Shown one piece after another: positions 1 to 5,506 of a DNA stretch of 11,797 nucleotides. The notes below the pieces were generated by a model. That model did no database searches, had not been told where the DNA came from, and was given only the letters and a program-made list of their open reading frames with translations. Where the stretch lies: the NCBI GenBank assembly GCA_017940445.1, contig JAGAYQ010000020.1, positions 1 through 11,797 of the forward strand, read 5' to 3'. Numbering within the stretch: position 1 is the first letter of the stretch; every line of letters starts with the position of its first letter. The position numbers were made by a program, and so were the translations under genes. The DNA is from Pyramidobacter sp. (GTDB taxonomy: Bacteria > Synergistota > Synergistia > Synergistales > Dethiosulfovibrionaceae).

Positions 1-61
1 CGTGCTTCTCTTAAAGGGCTATCACAATTCCCCGCGGCGCTGTAACGCTTTTCCTGTTTTT

Positions 62-93
62 TCTTCGTGTCTTTGGGCCTTTGTGTCTTCGTG
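62..93 (-). repeat. ACACGAAG/ACACAAAG-type tandem-like tract
   Basis: The 8-mer TCTTCGTG occurs at 62-69 and again at 86-93, with a related CTTTGGGCCTTTG stretch between them. On the minus strand this reads as a run of ACACGAAG/ACACAAAG-like units. Read in one minus-strand frame it encodes a charged string containing HEDTK and RHEE, inside a 32-codon GTG-initiated frame (22-120) that has no Shine-Dalgarno. I recall similar strings scattered through environmental bacterial genomes, sometimes fused to GxxExxY proteins, but I cannot check that here. The rest of 1-134 shows no gene. Confidence 0.35.
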
Positions 94-134
94 CCGGCTT
101 TGAATTTGCTTTGACCTCACAGCCCCAAAACAGC

Positions 135-182
135 AAACACCCCCGTCTGACGCTCGTTCATGAGCACCAGACGGGGGTGTTT
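135..182 (-). terminator. Rho-independent terminator after the flavin reductase-like gene
   Basis: A perfect 15-bp inverted repeat (135-149 with 168-182) has a C5/G5 core and an 18-nt loop that can itself fold (GCTC 152-155 with GAGC 162-165). It lies 10 nt past the stop codon of the minus-strand gene ending at 193. On the minus strand the stem ends in GTGTTT followed by GCTGTTTT, an interrupted U-tract. The plus-strand side also ends in GTGTTTT, so it may work in both directions. Confidence 0.8.
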
Positions 183-192
183 TGTGCTGCGG

Positions 193-771
193 TTATGCCT
201 TTTTCATGAGGTCCTTGCCGGCGTTCCAGGCCTGGCCGACGTGTTCGCCCACGGTGTAGTAGCCGTGCTGGAACTGGTCGAACATCAGGGCGCCTACTTT
301 GGCGGGGTCGATCTTGCCGTTTGCCGACAGCACGCTTTCCTCAGCGGCGGCGTTGACGATGCGGCCGACGTAGCAGAGGAAGTCGCCCTTCTCGACGACG
401 TCCTTCAGCTCGCACTCCATGACGACGGGGAACTCCTCGATCACGGGCGCGTCGACGAAGGCGCTCTTGCGGGCGGTGAGGCCGGAACGCTCAAACTTGT
501 CGGCCATGGTGTTGCCGCTGGCGATGCCGAAGAAGTCGGCCGCGGCCATGTGGGCTTTGTCGGCCAGCGCGACGGTGAACGCCTTGCGCTCGACGATGTC
601 CTTCGACGTCTTGTGATCGGCAGAGAGGAACAGGGCGATCTGGTCACTGTCGCAGATCATGCCCCAGGCTGCGTTCATGACGTTGACGCTTCCGTCCTCG
701 TTGTAGGCGGCCACCATCAGCACGGGCATGGGCCACACGGCCTGAACGACGCCAAGATCTTTTTTCATCAT
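193..771 (-). CDS. Flavin reductase-like FMN-binding protein
   Basis: A 192-residue protein of the flavin reductase-like (DIM6/NTAB, split-barrel FMN-binding) family. Such cytosolic proteins bind FMN and either reduce it with NAD(P)H or use it in small redox reactions. The N-terminal pattern is typical: a WPMPVLMVAAYNEDG strand-turn (13-27), then NVMNAAWGM (30-38), where the family contacts the phosphate and isoalloxazine ring, and a central ALFLSADHKTSKDI segment (46-59). The second half (113-140) continues the barrel with EFPVVMECELKDVVEKGD and YVGRIV. The length fits the family. ATG at 771 is preceded by AGGCAGG 6 nt away; the next codon is also ATG. It stands alone between its terminator and the divergent HxlR-type gene, a common arrangement in which the regulator controls its redox neighbour. 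The electron donor and substrate cannot be read from the sequence. Confidence 0.88.
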   Translation of the reverse strand: MMKKDLGVVQAVWPMPVLMVAAYNEDGSVNVMNAAWGMICDSDQIALFLSADHKTSKDIVERKAFTVALADKAHMAAADFFGIASGNTMADKFERSGLTARKSAFVDAPVIEEFPVVMECELKDVVEKGDFLCYVGRIVNAAAEESVLSANGKIDPAKVGALMFDQFQHGYYTVGEHVGQAWNAGKDLMKKA

Positions 772-805
772 ACATTACCTGCCTTTTGAGAAAATTCTGC
801 GGGGC

Positions 806-834
806 TTGCGCGCCACGCGATCTTCCGCTATGAT
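806..834 (+). promoter_or_regulatory. Sigma70-like promoter of the HxlR-type gene
   Basis: TTGCGC (806-811), a 17-nt spacer and TATGAT (829-834) point toward the HxlR-type gene starting at 900. The expected start site is near 841, inside the CACCATATGGTG palindrome. On the other strand TATCAT (835-830) with a poor TTATTT (858-853) could serve the divergent flavin reductase-like gene. Confidence 0.5.
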
Positions 835-836
835 AA

Positions 837-848
837 CACCATATGGTG
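837..848. promoter_or_regulatory. 12-bp perfect palindrome, candidate operator
   Basis: CACCATATGGTG is a perfect 12-bp palindrome at the predicted start site of the HxlR-type gene, and between the weak -35 and -10 of the divergent gene. A dimeric winged-helix regulator bound here could block both. The role is inferred from symmetry and position only. Confidence 0.35.
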
Positions 849-862
849 AAGAAAATAAAGTA

Positions 863-878
863 CTTACTTTTATGTAAG
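863..878. promoter_or_regulatory. CTTAC-N6-GTAAG inverted repeat, candidate HxlR-type operator
   Basis: The 5-bp arms CTTAC (863-867) and GTAAG (874-878) flank TTTTAT. The site lies in the 5' leader of the HxlR-type gene and upstream of the flavin reductase-like promoter. HxlR-family proteins often bind short A/T-rich inverted repeats in such divergent spacers, so autoregulation is plausible. The short arms leave room for chance. Confidence 0.4.
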
Positions 879-899
879 CCGCTTTCGGGAGGGCCGGAA

Positions 900-1253
900 A
901 TGGAGAACAAGGACATCACCAGCGCAGATTTTTCGCAGACGGGCTACTGCTATACGCTGTCGCTGATCGCAGGGAAGTACAAGCCGGTGATCCTGTACTG
1001 CCTGATGGAGTACGAGCCGGTGCGCTTCGGTCAGCTCAAGCGCTATCTGCGCAAGGTCGCCGACAAGACGCTGAGTCAGAACTTGAAGGAGCTTGAGGCC
1101 GACGGGCTGATCGAGAGAGCTGTCTACGCACAGATCCCGCCGAAGGTGGAGTATTCGCTCACCGCCCGCGGCCGGTCGCTGATGGCTGTGCTTGACAAGC
1201 TTTGCGACTGGGGCAACGAGAACAGACCGGGACAGACAGAGCAGAATGATTGA
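900..1253 (+). CDS. HxlR-family winged-helix transcriptional regulator
   Basis: A 117-residue cytosolic DNA-binding protein of the HxlR (MarR-like, PF01638) family, which acts as a dimer and often senses thiol or carbonyl stress through a cysteine. Visible signatures in order: a Cys at 17 at the usual family position, LIAGKYKPVILYCLMEYEPVRF (22-43, matching the family's iGGKWk..IL..L...RF), FGQLKRYL, KTLSQNLKELEADGLIER (56-73, recognition helix), and PPKVEYSLTARG (80-91, the wing with the PrVEY.LT signature), then LCDWG. Other cysteines are at 34 and 102. I chose ATG at 900 because GGGAGGG (887-893) lies 6 nt upstream; an upstream in-frame ATG at 843 adds 19 residues unlike the family and would overlap the palindromic sites. 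It is divergent from the flavin reductase-like gene, its most likely target. Confidence 0.9.
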   Translation: MENKDITSADFSQTGYCYTLSLIAGKYKPVILYCLMEYEPVRFGQLKRYLRKVADKTLSQNLKELEADGLIERAVYAQIPPKVEYSLTARGRSLMAVLDKLCDWGNENRPGQTEQND

Positions 1254-1273
1254 TGTTTCACATGGAACAGAAC

Positions 1274-1320
1274 AAAAAATCATCGTTCGCGAATAATTTT
1301 TTCGCGAACGGTGATTTTTT
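1274..1320. terminator. Bidirectional terminator between convergent units
   Basis: A 20-nt inverted repeat, 1274-1293 with 1301-1320, pairs along its whole length with one G-U type position and a 7-nt loop. It has A6 at one end and T6 at the other, so it is a Rho-independent terminator on both strands. It ends the HxlR-type gene (stop at 1253) from the left and operon B (last stop at 1378) from the right. Confidence 0.9.
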
Positions 1321-1377
1321 GCTGCTATGCAAGTTTTCAGCACGATCTCGCGAAGAGCCTTGAATCGCGAAAGAATA

Positions 1378-2766
1378 TTACAGCAGCTCCATCTTCGTCA
1401 GCTCGCAGTAGGCGCGCAGAAAATCGGCGTGTGAGCCGGTGAGGCTGGTAACGCCAAGGCTGCGCAGCTCGTCGCGGATGTTTTGCCATTGGACGATTGC
1501 AAAATGGGCCGCGGGGGATGCGCACTGATCCATCAGATCGAAAAGCGTTTTTCGCGCGCCGTCTGCGTCGCCGGCGGCGAACTGTACGGCTGCTTGTGCC
1601 TCGGCCTCGGCGGTGCGGGTTTCGATATCTTCTTCCATCCGCGCGATCTCTGCGTGCAGGCGCGGTGTGAAGCGTTCAGGATCGATGGCAGCGGTTTTGG
1701 CAAGGCGGTCGAACAGCCACCACAGCGAGTTTTCGTCAAAAACGCCCTTTCCTGTGCTCATCAGTGTCGGCGGCGTCACGCCGACGTAAGCAGGCAGATA
1801 GAGCGAGCAGCACGGCTGAGAGAACGCCGCGCGAAGTGTCAGCCCCAGGCCGGGCTTGTACGCCGCCAGCATCGAAGCGGCTGTCTGCGATGTTTCTAGG
1901 CTCATCGCGTGCATGCACACGCTTTGGAACATGCCGCTCGTTTCGCCCCAGCGGGGACCGGTCAGTTCGCCCTCGTGATGATCGCGGAAGATGCGCTTCA
2001 TCGTGCTGAAGCTGTGCATGGATGTCTCGGCGGCCAGCTTGTGCACGCGCCTGTTGCGCGGGGTGGTGAGGCCAAAGTAGGGGATGGGCGCAGAATAGGC
2101 TTTCTCAAAGCTGAACGGCTCATACGGCAGCAGCCAGCCGTTCTCGCGCGCGTGTGATTCAAGATCGGGACTGGACAGCGCGCAGTCGCCGCCGATGGAG
2201 TAGGTATTGCCCAGCGCGTGGAACGTGCTCACGCGTTTAGCGCACCATCTTCGGCCGGCGGTCTCGAGCACCCATAGTTCTTTCTCGTCCATGATCAGGA
2301 ACGAATTCTCGTAGCGGCGGTCTTTCAAAGCGCTGGCGTTGTGGTTCTGCCCGTATGTTTCCAGCAGCTTCACGATCACGTCAAGCGCAGAGCGGGCCGA
2401 GGCGCCGCGCTCCAGGCCCAGTCTCAGCAGGTCCATGCCCAGCAGGCCTTCGGCCGGCTCCTTGCCGAAATCGCGGCTGAACTCCGCCTCGTTGCCGATG
2501 ACGACGCCCTGGTCGTTGGCGCCCATCTCAAAGCCCCAGATCCAGTAGGGCTTGAAGCCCAGCACGCCGAACGTGTGGCTGCTCTGCGGGATGACGAAGC
2601 CGGAGCAGTCGACCGTTTCGCCCGGCTGATGGTCCTCGGCCGGGAACCAGATCAGCGGCTGTGCCTCGCCGACAGGGCGGTCGCTGTTCTTTCCCAGCAT
2701 ATGAGTACGAAACACGCTGAGCGTCGCGTGGACGCCCAGCGTGTCGCAGGATTGCATTTCGTGCAT
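1378..2766 (-). CDS. Secernin-like C69 peptidase, cytosolic
   Basis: A 462-residue N-terminal-nucleophile hydrolase of peptidase family C69, closest in pattern to secernins. The expected nucleophile is Cys7, which becomes active after loss of a short propeptide. Visible motifs: CDTLG (7-11), GKNSDRP (25-31), the secernin-type run PYWIWGFEMGANDQGV (73-88) with IGNEA (90-94), then NSFLIMD (154-160) and WVLETAGRRW (165-174). There is no signal peptide or membrane segment, so it should act in the cytosol, probably on short peptides or amides. ATG at 2766 follows AAGGA by 8 nt; the open frame runs on upstream to 3264 but that part lies inside the preceding gene in another frame. The gap to the YfcC-type gene is 11 nt and the terminator follows, so it is the last gene of operon B. 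Substrate is unknown; eukaryotic secernins lack proven peptidase activity. Confidence 0.88.
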   Translation of the reverse strand: MHEMQSCDTLGVHATLSVFRTHMLGKNSDRPVGEAQPLIWFPAEDHQPGETVDCSGFVIPQSSHTFGVLGFKPYWIWGFEMGANDQGVVIGNEAEFSRDFGKEPAEGLLGMDLLRLGLERGASARSALDVIVKLLETYGQNHNASALKDRRYENSFLIMDEKELWVLETAGRRWCAKRVSTFHALGNTYSIGGDCALSSPDLESHARENGWLLPYEPFSFEKAYSAPIPYFGLTTPRNRRVHKLAAETSMHSFSTMKRIFRDHHEGELTGPRWGETSGMFQSVCMHAMSLETSQTAASMLAAYKPGLGLTLRAAFSQPCCSLYLPAYVGVTPPTLMSTGKGVFDENSLWWLFDRLAKTAAIDPERFTPRLHAEIARMEEDIETRTAEAEAQAAVQFAAGDADGARKTLFDLMDQCASPAAHFAIVQWQNIRDELRSLGVTSLTGSHADFLRAYCELTKMELL

Positions 2767-2777
2767 CAAGCGGATCC

Positions 2778-4175
2778 TTACATGGGACCGTACTTGATCA
2801 TGTCGGCGTAGTACAGGAAGCAGATCTGCATCAGGAAGAAGAAGACCTGAAGAGGCAGGATGAACTTGTACCACTTCTTCAGCGAGATGCGGCCCAGTCC
2901 GCAGTAGATCAGCAGCGTGCCGTTGGTGAACCACAGCGTGTTGGAGATGCCGTCGCCGAACTGGAAGGCCAGCGTGGCCGTCTGACGGGTGATGTGTAGC
3001 ATGTCGGCCATCGGGATCATGATGGGCATGACCGCCATCGCCTGGCCGGAGCCGGAGGGGATGAGGGCGTTGATGAAGAAGTTGGAGATGAACATGACGA
3101 CCGAGGTGGTGAACGACGAGGCGCCGCTCATCATGCTGGTGAGGCCGTGAATGATGGGATCGACCAGACCGCCCTGAGTCATGACCCACTGCACGGAGCG
3201 GGCAAGTCCGATGATCAGAGCGCCGCCGAAGGCACCGATGGAGCCCTTGACGATCGTGTCGCACAGTTCAGAGGGACCCATGCCGCAGAGGAAGCCGGTG
3301 ATGACGCCGCCGCCGAGGAAGATGGCGCTCATCTCGCCGAACGACCAGCCCTGAGTGAGCAGGCCCCAGATCGTGAAGCCGAAGCACACGCCCATGACCA
3401 GCAGCGAGATCACCTTTTTGGCGTCAAGCGTCAGGCTTGTGTCGATGGGGATGACCAGATCGCTCGTGTCTGTGTCAGCCATCAGCGACTTGGAAGGATC
3501 AGCCTTGATCTTCTTGGCGTAGCGCAGGATCCAGAACAGAGCAGCGAGCGTGACGACAGCCAGCACGACCAGACGAAGCTCCCAGCCGGAGAACATGGGC
3601 AGCTCGGCGATCTTGTGCGAGATGCCGACGGTGTAGACGCAGAAGGGGCCGACGGCGAAGGTGACCAGGCAGGCGAAGCCGGAGATGGCCATGCCGACCA
3701 GCGAGTCATAGCCCAGCGTGATCGCCAGCGAGATGACGATCGGCACGAAGGGGATGATCTGCTCAGACCAGCCGAGGATACCGCCGATGAACGCGAAGAC
3801 CAGCATGACGGCCGAGATGATGACCGCGCTGCCGGTGCGCTTGCTCAGGTTGAGCACGGAGTTGATGGCCGCGCCCATGACGCCCGTCTTCTTGTACACC
3901 TCGACGACGCCGCCCATCAGCATAACGGCGAACATCATCATGCCGGCGCCGTTCAGACCCTCGGGGATCGAACGCAGCATCTTGAACACGCTCACCGGCG
4001 TCTTGTCGACGGCATGGTAGCTGTCGGCGATGACGCGGGTGACGCCGTTCACCGTCTCGCGCTTGTACGCACCGGGCACGACAAAGTACGAGGCGATGGT
4101 GCAAAGGATCACCATGATCACCAGCACCAGGTTCGGGTTGAAATTCTTGACTTCCTTTTTGCTCTTCTCAACCAT
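2778..4175 (-). CDS. YfcC/DcuC-type membrane carrier
   Basis: A 465-residue integral membrane protein of the YfcC branch of the DcuC/ion-transporter superfamily (PF03606). These secondary carriers move organic anions, amino acids or small peptides; the substrate of the YfcC group is unsettled. About 11-13 hydrophobic helices are visible, beginning near 15-33, 77-95, 116-134 and 142-160. The best signatures are in the C-terminal half: IPSGSGQAMAVMPIMIPMAD (372-391), which forms the re-entrant substrate region, followed by RQTATLAFQFGDGISNT (397-413). The length is normal. ATG at 4175 has GGGAGG 9 nt upstream. It sits between an M20 peptidase-like gene (24-nt gap) and a secernin-like peptidase (11-nt gap), which suggests that it imports peptides or amino-acid conjugates cleaved by these enzymes, or exports a product. 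That role is inferred from neighbours. Confidence 0.88.
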   Translation of the reverse strand: MVEKSKKEVKNFNPNLVLVIMVILCTIASYFVVPGAYKRETVNGVTRVIADSYHAVDKTPVSVFKMLRSIPEGLNGAGMMMFAVMLMGGVVEVYKKTGVMGAAINSVLNLSKRTGSAVIISAVMLVFAFIGGILGWSEQIIPFVPIVISLAITLGYDSLVGMAISGFACLVTFAVGPFCVYTVGISHKIAELPMFSGWELRLVVLAVVTLAALFWILRYAKKIKADPSKSLMADTDTSDLVIPIDTSLTLDAKKVISLLVMGVCFGFTIWGLLTQGWSFGEMSAIFLGGGVITGFLCGMGPSELCDTIVKGSIGAFGGALIIGLARSVQWVMTQGGLVDPIIHGLTSMMSGASSFTTSVVMFISNFFINALIPSGSGQAMAVMPIMIPMADMLHITRQTATLAFQFGDGISNTLWFTNGTLLIYCGLGRISLKKWYKFILPLQVFFFLMQICFLYYADMIKYGPM

Positions 4176-4199
4176 TGGAAAAAACCTCCCTGTGTATTT

Positions 4200-5306
4200 T
4201 TACGAACGCATCAGCCTGCTGATGACATGCGTGATCTTCCACATGTCCTCAAGGTCGATGCTTTCCGCCTTGGTATGAACGTCCTTCATGCCCGTGCTGA
4301 TGACGGCGCTCTCGCAGCCCAGGCCGCACAGTACGCTGGCGTCGAAGCCGCCGCCCGTGACCGTGGGGATGGGCGCGACGCCTTCAGCCTTCATCGCCTC
4401 GGTGACGCGCTTGTAGATCGGGCTGTCCTCGCCCAGGACAAAGCGGGGATAGACGTGCTCGCACTCCCAGACGCACTCCGCGCCCATCTCGGCGCAGGCA
4501 TCACGCACGCATTTCTCCATGTATGCCGTCTCGGCCGCCAGCTTGTCGTCGCTTCTGGAGCGGATCTCCGCCGTGAACCACACGGAGTCGGTAACGATGT
4601 TCGTCGCCGTGCCGCCTTCGATATGGCCGATGTTGGACGTCGTCTCGAAGTCGATGCGGCCGATGTGCATCTTCGCGATCGCCTTGGAAGCGGCGACGAT
4701 GGCGTTGATGCCCTTTTCCGGCTCGATGCCCGCGTGCGCCGTGCGTCCCTTGATCGTCACCTTCATCACGTTGGCTGCCGGAGCGGCCGTGATGATCGTG
4801 CCCAGCGGACCCGTGGCGTCGGGAACGACGAAGCTCTTGCAGGGCAGACGCTTGGGATCAAGGTGCTTGACGCCCTGCATGTTGATCTCTTCCGAGACGC
4901 TGAACAGCATGTAGAACTCCTTGTGAGCGACTCCCGATTCGCGCAGGTCCTCGTACGCCTCAAAGATGCTGGCTGCGGCGCTCTTGTTGTCGGCGCCGAG
5001 CGTCGTTGTGCCGTCGGTGCGGATGACAGATCCGTCCATGATCGGATTGACGTTTTTGCACGGCTCGATCTGGTCAAGGTGCCCCATGAAGCAGATGGGA
5101 TCGTCGGCCTTTTCGCCCGGCACATGCACGATGATGTTGCCGCCGTTGCCGCCGTAAGCCTTGCCCGCCTCGTCGATCTCCGGCTCAAGACCGCGCGCGC
5201 GAAGGTAATCCATCACCCACGCGCAGATCTCGCCCTCGCCCTTCGACGGGCTGTAGATCTTCACCATGTCATAAAAGACGTTCTTCAAGCGCTCCTTGTT
5301 CAGCAT
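4200..5306 (-). CDS. M20-family tripeptidase (PepT-like) metalloenzyme
   Basis: A 368-residue cytosolic dinuclear-zinc aminopeptidase of family M20, resembling peptidase T and its relatives, which remove the N-terminal residue of tripeptides. Metal ligands and catalytic residues are all visible: His76 and Asp78 in GHLDQ, Asp106 in GADNKS, the catalytic and ligand pair Glu139-Glu140 in SVSEEINMQG, Asp163 in PDATG and His344 in VHTKAE. His191 in RTAHAG starts the dimerisation domain (about 180-290). Length is slightly short of PepT (about 410) but normal for PepT-like enzymes. ATG at 5306 has AGGAGG 8 nt upstream; an in-frame upstream extension to 5414 is hydrophobic, lacks a Shine-Dalgarno and covers the promoter area. 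First gene of operon B, 24 nt ahead of the YfcC-type carrier. After the bridging Asp106 this protein has Asn where PepT usually has Asp. Confidence 0.9.
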   Translation of the reverse strand: MLNKERLKNVFYDMVKIYSPSKGEGEICAWVMDYLRARGLEPEIDEAGKAYGGNGGNIIVHVPGEKADDPICFMGHLDQIEPCKNVNPIMDGSVIRTDGTTTLGADNKSAAASIFEAYEDLRESGVAHKEFYMLFSVSEEINMQGVKHLDPKRLPCKSFVVPDATGPLGTIITAAPAANVMKVTIKGRTAHAGIEPEKGINAIVAASKAIAKMHIGRIDFETTSNIGHIEGGTATNIVTDSVWFTAEIRSRSDDKLAAETAYMEKCVRDACAEMGAECVWECEHVYPRFVLGEDSPIYKRVTEAMKAEGVAPIPTVTGGGFDASVLCGLGCESAVISTGMKDVHTKAESIDLEDMWKITHVISRLMRS

Positions 5307-5384
5307 GGAAAATTCCTCCTGTGAATGGGGCTTTTGGGGCAAAAGCCGATAAATAAAAGTGAATAACAAGTCAATCTTAAATAA

Positions 5385-5413
5385 ATTATAGTTACGGATA
5401 GTGGAAATTGCCA
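5385..5413 (-). promoter_or_regulatory. Possible promoter of operon B
   Basis: On the minus strand a perfect TATAAT lies at 5390-5385, about 80 nt before the M20 gene. The hexamer 17 nt upstream (TGGCAA, 5413-5408) is a poor -35, so an activator may be needed. A second possibility, TTGACT at 5374-5369, has only TATCGG at the right distance. The surroundings (5343-5460) are strikingly A/T-rich compared with the genes. Confidence 0.4.
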
Positions 5414-5442
5414 TGGCATGAAAAACTGAATTTCGTGTATAA

Positions 5443-5462
5443 TTTTGTTATTCATAACAAAA
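5443..5462. promoter_or_regulatory. 20-nt palindrome upstream of operon B, candidate operator
   Basis: TTTTGTTAT (5443-5451) and ATAACAAAA (5454-5462) are exact reverse complements around TC. A further copy of the half-site in its 9-nt form GAATAACAA lies at 5361-5369, on the other side of the TATAAT box. The palindrome lies between the terminator of operon A and the promoter area of operon B, about 55 nt upstream of the -10. This is what a dimeric regulator site would look like; the binding protein is unknown. It could also be just a weak A/T hairpin extending the terminator. Confidence 0.4.
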
Positions 5463-5486
5463 AGACCGCCCCGAAGGGCGGCCTTT
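5457..5486 (-). terminator. Rho-independent terminator of operon A
   Basis: On the minus strand AAAGGCCGCC and GGCGGTCTTT pair (5486-5477 with 5470-5461) around CTTCGG, the stable UUCG tetraloop closed by C-G, followed by TTTTTGTTATG. One position pairs as G-U on the minus strand but mismatches as A-C on the plus strand, so it is built for the minus direction. It begins 20 nt after the exported C69 gene. Confidence 0.9.
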
Positions 5487-5506
5487 GAGTGAAGTGCCGT
5501 TAAATC

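Noticed and set aside
22..120. 32-codon GTG frame as a gene
   Set aside because: No Shine-Dalgarno, no promoter, and the open frame is explained by the repeat itself; kept as a finding only.
843..899. Earlier ATG for the HxlR-type gene
   Set aside because: The added residues do not match the family, the ATG lies at the predicted transcription start inside a palindrome, and GGGAGGG serves the ATG at 900.
2767..3264. In-frame upstream extension of the secernin-like gene (166 extra codons)
   Set aside because: It overlaps the YfcC-type gene in another frame, has a His/Arg-rich composition, and the internal ATG at 2766 has its own ribosome site and puts Cys7 at the family position.
3147..5324. 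A 725-codon open frame on the plus strand
   Set aside because: It lies opposite two well-identified genes, its product is an Asp/His/Arg-rich low-complexity string with no domain, and it comes from GC-rich third positions of the genes on the other strand.
5307..5414. In-frame N-terminal extension of the M20 enzyme
   Set aside because: There is no ribosome site for it and it covers the A/T-rich promoter area; AGGAGG is 8 nt before the ATG at 5306.
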